From assembly GCA_030613125.1 (NCBI GenBank), contig JAUWMO010000046.1, forward strand, positions 1 to 14,998: 14,998 nucleotides of DNA. The letters are read 5' to 3'. The notes under the pieces were generated by a model, which was not told the origin of the DNA, did not search any database, and saw only the letters and a list, made by a program, of their open reading frames with translations. How positions within the stretch are numbered: the stretch's first letter is position 1; each line of letters starts with the position of its first letter. Shown here one piece after another: positions 1-7,960 of this stretch. The position numbers and the translations under genes were made by a program. This DNA comes from Bacteroidota bacterium. Lineage in GTDB: Bacteria > Bacteroidota > Bacteroidia > Bacteroidales > VadinHA17.

Positions 1-1
1 G

Positions 2-49
2 TTGTTATATGCAAATGGCAATGATATTGTTAAATTATTCAGGAAATGA
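2..49 (+). CDS. possible C-terminal end of an upstream gene (partial)
   Basis: A reading frame enters from the left edge and ends at TGA 47-49, giving LLYANGNDIVKLFRK. The residue mix (hydrophobic start, basic end) and the stop lying about 90 bp before tatA would fit the tail of a plus-strand gene. Only 15 codons are visible, so no family can be assigned. Another frame is open from position 3 to about 122, but its product looks less protein-like. The call rests on composition and layout alone. Confidence 0.25.
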   Translation: MLYANGNDIVKLFRK

Positions 50-102
50 TGACCTGAACATGAGTAATACAATTTTAGAAATAAATACTATCAAATTATT
101 AT

Positions 103-110
103 TAACTTTG
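103..110 (+). promoter_or_regulatory. Bacteroidota -7 promoter box upstream of tatA
   Basis: TAACTTTG matches the TAnnTTTG consensus of the -7 element used by Bacteroidota housekeeping sigma factor. It lies 26 bp before the tatA ATG, which predicts a short leader of roughly 20 nt. I see no clear TTTG -33 element at the usual distance, so only half of the promoter is supported. Confidence 0.5.
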
Positions 111-136
111 TTTTCGAACTAATTAATTTCAAAAAA

Positions 137-346
137 ATGAACTTGTTTGTACCCTTAGTGTTTTCTCCTGGCCCTGCAGAAATTATTATCATTCTTGTAA
201 TAGTTGTTCTCCTCTTTGGAGGCAGAAAGATCCCAGAGTTGATGAAAGGCCTTGGCCAGGGCTTGAAAGAATTCAAGAAAGCTACGAAAGAGGAAAAAAA
301 ATCTCCGGACGAAGAAGAAAAGGAAAAGGATAAAATTGAATCCTGA
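137..346 (+). CDS. tatA: Sec-independent protein translocase subunit TatA
   Basis: This 69-residue protein has the full TatA/E layout. A short N-terminus is followed by one membrane helix (about residues 13-27), the FGGRKIPELMKGLGQG hinge and amphipathic helix (27-42, continuing to about 49), and a highly charged Lys/Glu tail (51-69). TatA oligomerises in the inner membrane and, with TatC, exports folded proteins carrying twin-arginine signals. The length is normal for Bacteroidota TatA. The start is ATG 137, preceded by an A-rich stretch without a Shine-Dalgarno sequence. No tatC is present in the window. A promoter box at 103-110 and a terminator at 370-411 suggest a single-gene transcript. 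TatB is unlikely because the protein is short and has the TatA-type hinge. Confidence 0.95.
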   Translation: MNLFVPLVFSPGPAEIIIILVIVVLLFGGRKIPELMKGLGQGLKEFKKATKEEKKSPDEEEKEKDKIES

Positions 347-369
347 AATTCTTTAGAATATATTAAATA

Positions 370-411
370 AAACCTGCCAGATTGATATTTTTTTTCAGGC
401 AGGTTTTTTTT
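370..411 (+). terminator. rho-independent terminator after tatA
   Basis: CCTGCC (373-378) pairs with GGCAGG (398-403). The stem is extended outward by A-T pairs, the loop is about 19 nt, and the right arm runs into eight T (404-411). It starts 24 bp after the tatA stop codon and fits intrinsic termination of tatA. Confidence 0.85.
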
Positions 412-556
412 AACAGCAATTACCGTTTTTTATTAATAATTAGGTATAGATTTTGTATTGAAGATTTGTTGTTATTATGTAGTTAAGCTATATTAGGTTT
501 TTATTGGATTTATCATTTTCAATTATTTCATTAAAAAATTATAATATTATTTTCTG

Positions 557-1546
557 ATGAAGAAGTCACCTTTTGTAATTATCTTGTTTTTATCAATAAT
601 TATCTCCTTTTCGTGCAAGTTTAGAACTGAGACTTTGAAACCAAGAATTTCCGGAAAGGCAGGTGAAATTCTACTCGTTATTTCTGAACACGACTGGGAT
701 TCAGATTTAGGTAATTCGTTTATTGAGACTCTTTCCTCTGAAAAGGAAGGATTACCTCAACCAGAGCCAATTTTTGATCTGATCCGGGTTGTTCCTGATC
801 AATTTTCCAAGTTTTTCACATCTCACCGGAATATTTTAATAGTAAATACAGATCGAAAAAATATTGAACCAAGAATTACTGTCAGTCATGATCAATGGGC
901 CACTCCACAAACTGTTATTAATGTTTATGTTACAAATGACTCTTCGGGTATTGATTTTATATTGCAAAACAGTGGCTTAATAATTGACCATTTTAACAAT
1001 GCTGAAAGGGAAAGGGTACTGATAAATTATAAAAAATATCAGGAAACGGATATTGTTAGAAAACTAAAGCAGAAGTATCATGTTTCCCTGTATGTTCCTA
1101 AAGGATATAGTATGGATATTGACTCATCCGATTTTGTTTGGCTTGCCTGCGAAACTCCACGAATAAGCCAGGGTGTTTTATTATATTTTTATCCATACAA
1201 TGATCCTGATAATTTTAGTCCGGATAATCTGATCAAAAGAAGAGATCAATTCCTTAAAAGGTACATTAAAGGACCTATTAGAAATACATGGATGACAACT
1301 GAAGATATTTTACCTCCGGTTTTCAGGGAATTTAAAATTGGAAACCGATATTTTGCAGAAATAAGAGGTTTATGGAAACTGGAAAACGGTTTTATGGGAG
1401 GTCCCTTTGTGAGTCTTTCAACAGTAGATGAAAACCGACAAATGATTGTGACAGTTGATGGATTTGTTTATGCACCAAATGACGATAAAAGAGAGTTCCT
1501 GAGACAAGTTGAAAGTATTTTATACTCACTTGAGATTTTGGAGTGA
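557..1546 (+). CDS. DUF4837 family lipoprotein
   Basis: A 329-residue protein starting at ATG 557. The N-terminus is a lipoprotein-type signal: two lysines, a hydrophobic run (about residues 5-18) and Cys20 in ISFSC, so it should be lipid-anchored and periplasmic or outer-membrane. Directly after comes the SGKAGEILLVIS segment (residues 32-43), which I recognise from the Bacteroidota family DUF4837, and the length fits that family. The later part is rich in aromatic residues and includes RNTWMTTEDILPP and GLWKLENGFMGGPF. No catalytic motif is visible and the function is unknown. The gene lies downstream of tatA but beyond a strong terminator, so it probably has its own promoter; I found no good TAnnTTTG match in the 145-bp gap. 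It converges on mqnC with 26 bp between the two stops. Confidence 0.85.
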   Translation: MKKSPFVIILFLSIIISFSCKFRTETLKPRISGKAGEILLVISEHDWDSDLGNSFIETLSSEKEGLPQPEPIFDLIRVVPDQFSKFFTSHRNILIVNTDRKNIEPRITVSHDQWATPQTVINVYVTNDSSGIDFILQNSGLIIDHFNNAERERVLINYKKYQETDIVRKLKQKYHVSLYVPKGYSMDIDSSDFVWLACETPRISQGVLLYFYPYNDPDNFSPDNLIKRRDQFLKRYIKGPIRNTWMTTEDILPPVFREFKIGNRYFAEIRGLWKLENGFMGGPFVSLSTVDENRQMIVTVDGFVYAPNDDKREFLRQVESILYSLEILE

Positions 1547-1572
1547 GCCCCAAGATTCACCTTTGAAAAATA

Positions 1573-2688
1573 TTATTTATTGGTTTTGATATTTAAGGGT
1601 AACTCCCTGAATTCATATTTTTGGTTGCGAAGCTGAGGATCAAATCCTGCTTCCACAATGGCATTTATTATTCCAGTAGTATCAAATTTATTTTGGGCTC
1701 CGGCAGAAGATACAACATTCTCCTCAATCATTATTGAACCAAAATCGTTTGCCCCTGCATGCAAACAAATCTGTGCAGTTTCCTTTCCCACAGTTAACCA
1801 CGAAGCCTGGATATTTTTTATATTCGGAAGCATAATTCTACTTATTGCTATCATGCGGATATATTCCTCAGGCGAAACATTGTTATTAACTCCCATCTCA
1901 TCCCGAAGCCATGTACCAAGGTCCTGAAAAGGCCAGGGTATAAATGCAAGGAATCCATAATTGTAAACGGGTTTTTCTGACTGTACATCTCTGATCTTAA
2001 TCAAGTGACTGATCCGCTCCTGTCGTGTTTCAATATGGCCAAACATCATTGTGGCCGATGTAGGAAGATTTAACTTGTGAGCTTCACGCATTACTTCCAG
2101 CCATTCATCAGTTGTGGCTTTAACAGGAGAAACAATTTTCCTGACCCGGTCACATAATATCTCTGCACCGGCACCGGGTAAACTGTCAAGACCTGAAACC
2201 ATTAATTTTTGTAAAACATCAGTATAACTGGTTTTTTCAATTTGCGCTAAATGCACTATCTCTGGCGGACTCAGGGCATGTAACTTAAGATCAGGGAATA
2301 AGTTTTTTAGATCTTTGAATAATTTTATATAGAAATTAAGTCCCAGTTTCGGATGGAGACCTCCTTGCAACAACAGTTGATGTCCGCCATGTATTATTAA
2401 TTCTTCAATCTTAACTTTGTAATCATCAAGCGAAGTAACATATGTTTCACTTGAATTTGGCTTCCTGTAGAAGTTGCAAAATTTACACTGAGAATAACAG
2501 ACATTGGTAATATTTACATTCCTGTCAATTAACCAGGTTACTTTATTTCCTGGAACCTGTTTTTTTCTTAACTCATGACCAATTGCTATAAGTTCCTGTG
2601 TAGGAGCCATATCATACAATTCAAGTCCTTCTTTTTCAGAAAGGAATTCCAGGTTTAAAGCTTTATTATATAAAGTAGCAAGATCCAT
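1573..2688 (-). CDS. mqnC: cyclic dehypoxanthine futalosine synthase (radical SAM)
   Basis: MqnC is a radical SAM enzyme that cyclises dehypoxanthine futalosine in the futalosine route to menaquinone, in the cytoplasm. The 371-residue product shows the CX3CX2C iron-sulfur motif CYSQCKFC (Cys64, Cys68, Cys71) after the RNVNITNVC lead-in. It then has LLLQGGLHPKL, LHALSPPEI, LDSLPGAGAEIL, SATMMFGHIET, FIPWPFQ and ASWLTVG. The FIPWPFQ and SLPGAGAEIL segments favour MqnC over its paralogue MqnE. Length is typical and the protein is complete. The start is ATG at 2688-2686; a -7 type box lies 21 bp upstream. It is transcribed away from the aminopeptidase gene. No other menaquinone gene is in the window, so the pathway is inferred from this gene alone. 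Confidence 0.93.
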   Translation of the reverse strand: MDLATLYNKALNLEFLSEKEGLELYDMAPTQELIAIGHELRKKQVPGNKVTWLIDRNVNITNVCYSQCKFCNFYRKPNSSETYVTSLDDYKVKIEELIIHGGHQLLLQGGLHPKLGLNFYIKLFKDLKNLFPDLKLHALSPPEIVHLAQIEKTSYTDVLQKLMVSGLDSLPGAGAEILCDRVRKIVSPVKATTDEWLEVMREAHKLNLPTSATMMFGHIETRQERISHLIKIRDVQSEKPVYNYGFLAFIPWPFQDLGTWLRDEMGVNNNVSPEEYIRMIAISRIMLPNIKNIQASWLTVGKETAQICLHAGANDFGSIMIEENVVSSAGAQNKFDTTGIINAIVEAGFDPQLRNQKYEFRELPLNIKTNK

Positions 2689-2709
2689 CCTTACAATTTG
2701 ATCAGATCA

Positions 2710-2717
2710 CAAAAGTA
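2710..2717 (-). promoter_or_regulatory. -7 promoter box for mqnC
   Basis: On the minus strand this reads TACTTTTG, an exact TAnnTTTG match, ending 21 bp before the mqnC ATG. It predicts a leader of about 15 nt. No -33 TTTG is seen at the expected spacing. It shares the 157-bp divergent region with the aminopeptidase promoter box. Confidence 0.5.
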
Positions 2718-2819
2718 ACACTATATGGCAAAATGATTGCTCTACCTTTTGAATTAGATCAACCAGGCAATAATCTTGTATCTTCATATGAAGCGAATTA
2801 TAATAAGGATTTTCTTTAC

Positions 2820-2827
2820 TACCTTTG
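2820..2827 (+). promoter_or_regulatory. -7 promoter box for the leucyl aminopeptidase gene
   Basis: TACCTTTG is an exact TAnnTTTG match ending 18 bp before ATG 2846. It overlaps the upstream in-frame TTG at 2825. If the box is real, that TTG lies within the promoter and cannot be the start codon. A -33 element is not evident. Confidence 0.5.
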
Positions 2828-2845
2828 CTTGAAAATTTAATAAAA

Positions 2846-4288
2846 ATGAAAACTGACATTTCTATTATAACTAAAGTGATAGAAAACCAGTCACTTATAT
2901 ATTTAATTAAAAAAGATACAGATCTTGATGATTTACCTGTTAATGAAAAAGAACGAGATTTCGTAAAGGCTCAAATAGAGTTGGAAGAAAAACTGATAAT
3001 GATTAATCTATATAACCGGTGGATTTATTTTCAGGTTGTTGAGGGTAAAAATGAGGGCAATCACCTGTTAGAATGGTTACGGATTGCTGGCTATAAACTG
3101 CATAAAAGCATTATATCCAATAAGATAAAAACAGTTAACCTGGTTGACACAACACAGGAGAGGGAATGGATTTTAGCTTTAGCTGAAGGTATTGCATTAA
3201 GCAATTACCAGTTCCTGAAATATTTTAAGGAATCTAAAGAAAAGCAATATTCGCTTAAAAAGCTGCAAATATATAGTACTTCAGTCAGCAAAAAAGATAT
3301 TGTTTATTTGCAAAATCTGATTAATGCAGTTTATTATGCGCGGACATTAATTAATGAACCCGCTTCAGTTTTAACTGCAGAGCGACTCTCAGAGGAGATC
3401 AGAGATATTGGTAAGGAGGCTGGTTTTAGTGTAAATGTATTACATAAGAGAAAAATTATGTCTTTGAAAATGGGGGGATTGCTAGCTGTTAACAAAGGAA
3501 GTGTCGACCCCCCAACATTCTCTATTCTGGAATGGAAACCTCAGAATGCAATTAATAAAAAACCTGTTATTTTAGTTGGAAAGGGAGTGGTTTTTGATAC
3601 TGGTGGGTTGAGCTTGAAACCAACCAAGGATAGTATGGATTATATGAAATCTGATATGAGTGGTGCTGCAGCCGTGACGGGTGCTTTATTTGCAACTGCA
3701 AAATCAAAATTGCCTGTACATGTAATCGGATTGATTCCTGCAACTGATAACCGGCCAGATGGAAATGCTTATGCCCCCGGTGACGTGGTTACAATGGGTA
3801 ATGGACTTACAGTTGAGGTATTGAATACTGATGCTGAGGGTAGAATGATACTTGCCGAAGCCTTGAATTATGCTAAGTTATTTAAACCAGAGCTAATAAT
3901 TAACCTTGCCACGTTGACGGGATCAGCAGCTATAGCTATTGGAAAATATGGAATTGTTGGAATGGGAAATGCTAATACGGATATTTTCGGAATATTAAAG
4001 AAAAGCAGTGAAAAGGTTTGTGAACGGATTGTAGAGTTTCCCTTCTGGGAAGAATATGATGAACAACTTAAATCTGATATTGCAGATCTGAAGAACATAG
4101 GTGGGAAAGAAGCAGGAGCGATTATAGCCGGTAAATTTCTTGAACATTTTACAGAATTTCCATTCATTCATCTTGATATTGCCGGTCCGGCATTTGTTCA
4201 GAAAGAATACAATTACAGAGGGACAGGGGGTACAGGTTATTCTGTCAGACTAATATTTGATTTCTTAAAGAATTATCCGAAGAGTTAA
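2846..4288 (+). CDS. M17 leucyl aminopeptidase
   Basis: A cytosolic two-metal exopeptidase that removes N-terminal residues, often leucine, from peptides. From ATG 2846 it has 480 residues. The C-terminal catalytic domain carries VGKGVVFDTGGLSLKPTKDS (metal ligands Lys246 and Asp251, catalytic Lys258), KSDMSGAA (Asp270) and the family signature NTDAEGRM (Asp329, Glu331, Arg333). Spacing matches E. coli PepA to within one residue. The N-terminal domain (about 1-150) is divergent, as is usual in the family. An in-frame TTG at 2825 would add seven residues, but it sits inside a promoter-like box, so ATG 2846 is preferred. pdxA follows after 11 bp, so the two are probably co-transcribed. PepA/PepB-type naming within Bacteroidota is loose, so no symbol is given. 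Confidence 0.93.
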   Translation: MKTDISIITKVIENQSLIYLIKKDTDLDDLPVNEKERDFVKAQIELEEKLIMINLYNRWIYFQVVEGKNEGNHLLEWLRIAGYKLHKSIISNKIKTVNLVDTTQEREWILALAEGIALSNYQFLKYFKESKEKQYSLKKLQIYSTSVSKKDIVYLQNLINAVYYARTLINEPASVLTAERLSEEIRDIGKEAGFSVNVLHKRKIMSLKMGGLLAVNKGSVDPPTFSILEWKPQNAINKKPVILVGKGVVFDTGGLSLKPTKDSMDYMKSDMSGAAAVTGALFATAKSKLPVHVIGLIPATDNRPDGNAYAPGDVVTMGNGLTVEVLNTDAEGRMILAEALNYAKLFKPELIINLATLTGSAAIAIGKYGIVGMGNANTDIFGILKKSSEKVCERIVEFPFWEEYDEQLKSDIADLKNIGGKEAGAIIAGKFLEHFTEFPFIHLDIAGPAFVQKEYNYRGTGGTGYSVRLIFDFLKNYPKS

Positions 4289-4299
4289 AACAAAAACAC

Positions 4300-5373
4300 A
4301 TGAAAGCAGATAAAATAAAGGTTGGAATTACCCAGGGTGATATCAATGGAATTAGTTATGAGGTGATTATTAAAACTTTAATGGATAATCGAATCAATGA
4401 TTTTTGTACAACAATTGTATATGGTTCACCAAAAGTTGCTGCTTATCACCGTAAAGCTTTAAATATTACCAATTTCAGTTTCAACAATATTAGAACACCT
4501 GAAGAGGCAAATACTAAACGACCTAACATTATCAATTGTTTGGATGATAACGTCCGTGTTGAGCTTGGCAAATCGACAGAAATGGCAGGAGAAGCATCAG
4601 TCATAAGTTTGAAGAGAGCTTTGAAAGACCTTAAAGAGGGTAAAGTTGATGTTTTAGTGACAGCTCCGGTGAACAAACATAACATACAGAGAAGTGACTT
4701 TAATTTTCCGGGTCATACTGAATTTTTAGAATCGGAGTTTAAATCTGACAATGAAGTATTGATGATGATGATCTCTGATGCTTTTAAGGTTGGTATTGTA
4801 ACCGGTCATGTACCATTGGCAGAAGTTCCGGAATTTATCACTAAAGACAATATTTTATCCAGGTTAAGGGTGATGAATAAATCTCTGATGATTGATTTTG
4901 GAATTCGTAAACCAAGTATCGCAGTGCTTGGATTAAATCCTCATGCCGGAGACAATGGTTTATTAGGAGAAGAGGAAAGAGAAATTATTGAACCAGCTAT
5001 ACAAATTGCAAGAAAAGAAGGAATTCTAGCTTTAGGAACTTTTCCGGCAGATGGTTTCTTTGGTTCTGCCAGCCAAAACAGATTTGATGGTGTACTTGCC
5101 ATGTATCATGATCAGGGCCTGGCTCCGTTTAAATCTTTAGTCTTTGAAAAAGGAGTGAATTTTACTGCAGGATTGTCAATCATTCGTACCTCACCGGTTC
5201 ATGGGACCGGATTTGACATTGTGGGGAAAAATCTGGCTTCACCTGAGTCATTTCGTAATGCAATTTACCTCGCTGTGGATGTTTTCAGGCAACGTAAATT
5301 TTACGAGGAAATAACTGCTGATCCTCTTGAAGCTAACATAATGAATAATGACAATAAAAATTCTGCGAATTGA
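4300..5373 (+). CDS. pdxA: 4-hydroxythreonine-4-phosphate dehydrogenase
   Basis: PdxA oxidises 4-phosphohydroxy-L-threonine with NAD(P)+ to the unstable aminoketone that PdxJ condenses with deoxyxylulose 5-phosphate, in the DXP-dependent vitamin B6 pathway. The 357-residue protein shows the GITQGDINGIS start, VTAPVNK (120-126) and FPGHTEFL. The three metal-binding histidines of the family are at His170 (VTGHVPL), His215 (NPHAGD) and His270 (MYHDQG), with the same 45- and 55-residue spacing as E. coli His166, His211 and His266. SPVHGTGFDI (298-307) is also present. All key residues are intact. The C-terminus ends in a short polar Asn/Lys-rich tail that is probably unstructured. The gene starts 11 bp after the aminopeptidase stop, so a two-gene operon is likely. 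No pdxJ is in the window. Confidence 0.96.
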   Translation: MKADKIKVGITQGDINGISYEVIIKTLMDNRINDFCTTIVYGSPKVAAYHRKALNITNFSFNNIRTPEEANTKRPNIINCLDDNVRVELGKSTEMAGEASVISLKRALKDLKEGKVDVLVTAPVNKHNIQRSDFNFPGHTEFLESEFKSDNEVLMMMISDAFKVGIVTGHVPLAEVPEFITKDNILSRLRVMNKSLMIDFGIRKPSIAVLGLNPHAGDNGLLGEEEREIIEPAIQIARKEGILALGTFPADGFFGSASQNRFDGVLAMYHDQGLAPFKSLVFEKGVNFTAGLSIIRTSPVHGTGFDIVGKNLASPESFRNAIYLAVDVFRQRKFYEEITADPLEANIMNNDNKNSAN

Positions 5374-5507
5374 AATTGTTTTGTGTCGTTAAAAGAGGGG
5401 CCGGATAACAATGACCGGTAAATTCATTATTCTTAAGCTCTGCTGTATAACATAGTATGATTTTCTTTTATATGATTTATGTTATTTCTATGGACTTGAA
5501 TAATTAT

Positions 5508-5515
5508 TAATTTTG
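5508..5515 (+). promoter_or_regulatory. -7 promoter box for the malic enzyme gene
   Basis: TAATTTTG is an exact TAnnTTTG match ending 25 bp before ATG 5541, giving a predicted leader of about 20 nt. No convincing -33 element is seen. The 167-bp gap after pdxA and this box suggest that the malic enzyme gene is transcribed independently. Confidence 0.5.
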
Positions 5516-5540
5516 AAAATCTCATTAATAAACCTATATC

Positions 5541-7814
5541 ATGTCAAAAAACCTTAAAAAAGCTGCCCTTGACTATCATTCTACAGGAAGGCCAGGTAAG
5601 GTTGAAGTTATACCAACCAAACCATACCATACACAATACGATCTTTCACTTGCTTACACTCCCGGAGTTGCAGCTCCTTGCCTCGAGATTGAAGAGAACC
5701 CGGAAAACGCATATAAATATACAGCCAAAGGTAATCTGGTGGCTGTTATCTCCAATGGGACAGCGGTTCTAGGTTTAGGAAATATCGGACCTCTTGGCGG
5801 AAAACCGGTCATGGAAGGGAAAGGCCTGTTGTTTAAAGTCTTTGCCGATGTCGATGTGTTTGATATCGAAATAGATGAAATGGATACTGAAAAAATAATT
5901 CAAATTGTAAAAGCCATTGCACCCACCTTTGGAGGTATTAATCTTGAAGATATTAAGGCACCTGAATGTTTTGAAATTGAAGACCGTCTAAAGGAGGAAT
6001 TAGATATTCCGGTTTTTCATGATGACCAGCATGGTACTGCAATAATTTCAGCAGCGGGACTACTGAATGCTCTGGAGTTAAATGGTAAAAAAATCAAAGA
6101 TTTGAAAATGGTTGTTAGCGGAGCCGGAGCAGCAGCTGTTTCATGTACAAGGTTGTACATCAACTTAGGAGTAAAACCCGAGAATGTGGTTATGGTTGAC
6201 AGCAGAGGCGTTATAAACAGTAAGAGAACCAACCTGAATGAAATAAAGAAACAATTTATAACAAACCGGAATCTGGATACTCTTGCTGATGCAATGAAGG
6301 GTGCTGACGTTTGCCTTGGTTTATCTGTTGGAGGCATGATTACCAAAGAGATGCTGGCATCAATGGCCCCTGATCCGATCGTTTTTGCTATGGCCAATCC
6401 AGATCCTGAAATCACTTATGAAGATGCTATGTCAACCAGGGATGATGTAATCTTTGCTACTGGAAGGTCAGATTATCCAAATCAGATCAACAATGTTTTA
6501 GGTTTTCCATTTATTTTCAGAGGAGCACTTGACGTTAGAGCTTCAAAAATTAATGAAGAAATGAAGATCGCTGCAACCGAAGCTTTAGCTGAACTTGCTA
6601 AAGAACCCGTTCCTGATTATGTAAATCAGGCATATAATGTTAAAAATCTCGTTTTTGGAAAGGAATATATCATACCAAAACCAATGGATCAAAGGCTTAT
6701 TGTGAGAGTTGCTTCAGCCGTTGCTAAAGCTGCTATGGAATCGGGAGTCGCGCGCAAACCTATTAAAAACTGGGATGTTTATGCTGAAGAATTGAATAAC
6801 CGGTTAGGTTATGATGTTAAAATACTAAAATCTATCCGTTTGAAGGCACAACAGGATCCAAAGAGGGTGGTCTTCCCCGAAGCGGAGAACCTTACAATAT
6901 TAAAAGCTGCACAAAACATTATTTATCAGGGAATAGCTAAACCTATTCTTCTTGGAAGAGAAGAAAAGATAAATAAATATATTAAGGTTCATGGCCTTGA
7001 TTTGAATGATGCAATTATAATTGATCCATCCAGTAAAAAAGAGACCAAAAGGAGACAAAAATATGCACGCATTTTTTATGAGGTAAGACAAAGAAAAGGG
7101 ATCGGTCATAATTCTTCAAAAGAAAAAATGAAACACCGTGATTATTTTGGTGTAATGATGGTTGAGCAAGGTGAGGCTGATGCTTGCATTTCGGGATTGA
7201 CCAGAAAATATGCAGAAGCAATCCGGCCTGCTCTTGAAATTGTTGGATCAACAGAGCAAAGACATATTGCCGGCATGTATTTAGTAATGACCAAAAAAGG
7301 ACCGTTTTTCTTTGCTGATACAACAATGATTGTTTGCCCAACAGTTCAGAATCTTGTGGATACAACCTTACTGGCAGCACAAAAGATAAAACGGTTTAAC
7401 ATTGAACCGGTAATTGCTTTGGTATCATACTCAAACTTTGGTGCATCAAAAGGGGAAGGTGCCAGAAGAGCCAGAGAGGCAGTTAAAATACTTCACAGGG
7501 ACTATCCGGATATGATTGTCGACGGAGAAATGCAGGCAAACTTTGCACTTAATACTGAATTACGTGATAAGGTCTTCTCTTTCTCTAAACTAAAGAATAT
7601 GAAAGTGAACACTCTCATTTTCCCGGACCTGGATTCGGGTAACAGCGCTTATAAGATTATGCAACAGATTGGAGGTGCTGAAGTAGTTGGTCCAATATTG
7701 TTAGGAGTAAAGAAACCGATTCATATTATGCAGCGGGAAAGTTCAGTCAGGGAAGTCCTTGACATGACAGCAATTGCCGTTGTAGACGCACAGTGCCTGG
7801 AAGAAAGTAATTAA
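5541..7814 (+). CDS. maeB: NADP-type malic enzyme fused to a phosphotransacetylase-like domain
   Basis: A 757-residue MaeB-type hybrid. The malic enzyme part (about 1-425) decarboxylates malate oxidatively to pyruvate and CO2, linking the TCA cycle to pyruvate and NADPH supply. It shows the catalytic Tyr39 in AYTPGVAAPC, Lys94 in GKGLLFK, metal ligands in NLEDIKAPECF (Glu136, Asp137) and FHDDQHGTA (Asp161/162), and a nucleotide-binding GAGAAAV (194-200). The C-terminal part (about 430-757) resembles phosphotransacetylase, with VVFPEAEN (443-450), YLVMTKKGPFFFADTT and CPTVQNLVDTTLLAA. In characterised MaeB proteins this domain is regulatory and binds acetyl-CoA rather than acting as an enzyme; the same role is inferred here. 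Length is normal. A promoter box precedes it and a terminator follows 36 bp after the stop. Strict NADP preference cannot be read from the sequence. Confidence 0.95.
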   Translation: MSKNLKKAALDYHSTGRPGKVEVIPTKPYHTQYDLSLAYTPGVAAPCLEIEENPENAYKYTAKGNLVAVISNGTAVLGLGNIGPLGGKPVMEGKGLLFKVFADVDVFDIEIDEMDTEKIIQIVKAIAPTFGGINLEDIKAPECFEIEDRLKEELDIPVFHDDQHGTAIISAAGLLNALELNGKKIKDLKMVVSGAGAAAVSCTRLYINLGVKPENVVMVDSRGVINSKRTNLNEIKKQFITNRNLDTLADAMKGADVCLGLSVGGMITKEMLASMAPDPIVFAMANPDPEITYEDAMSTRDDVIFATGRSDYPNQINNVLGFPFIFRGALDVRASKINEEMKIAATEALAELAKEPVPDYVNQAYNVKNLVFGKEYIIPKPMDQRLIVRVASAVAKAAMESGVARKPIKNWDVYAEELNNRLGYDVKILKSIRLKAQQDPKRVVFPEAENLTILKAAQNIIYQGIAKPILLGREEKINKYIKVHGLDLNDAIIIDPSSKKETKRRQKYARIFYEVRQRKGIGHNSSKEKMKHRDYFGVMMVEQGEADACISGLTRKYAEAIRPALEIVGSTEQRHIAGMYLVMTKKGPFFFADTTMIVCPTVQNLVDTTLLAAQKIKRFNIEPVIALVSYSNFGASKGEGARRAREAVKILHRDYPDMIVDGEMQANFALNTELRDKVFSFSKLKNMKVNTLIFPDLDSGNSAYKIMQQIGGAEVVGPILLGVKKPIHIMQRESSVREVLDMTAIAVVDAQCLEESN

Positions 7815-7849
7815 ATTTAAAAATATTTAAAAACATTTATTTTATTTAA

Positions 7850-7880
7850 GGTTCTTTTCTTAGTGAAAGAGCCTTTTTTT
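7850..7880 (+). terminator. rho-independent terminator after maeB
   Basis: GGTTCTTT (7850-7857) pairs with AAAGAGCC (7866-7873), including one G-U pair, around an 8-nt loop, followed directly by seven T (7874-7880). It separates maeB from the ruvA-sprA unit, so ruvA needs its own promoter in 7881-7960. I see no exact TAnnTTTG match there. Confidence 0.85.
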
Positions 7881-7960
7881 ATACCAAAATCAATACCCTG
7901 TCCTCGGTGTATGATTCTAAATCTTTTTAACTATTTTAGATAACTAATTATTAAGAATTT

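Noticed and set aside
412..556. Promoter for the DUF4837 gene
   Set aside because: Only imperfect TAnnTTTG matches are present, with one mismatch each and at varied distances, so none can be chosen.
1543..1560. GTGA...TCAC inverted repeat between the convergent DUF4837 and mqnC genes as a terminator
   Set aside because: The stem is four pairs with no T-run on either side; chance is likely.
5400..5419. CCGG...CCGG hairpin after pdxA as a terminator
   Set aside because: The stem is only four to five pairs with a 10-nt loop and no T-run follows.
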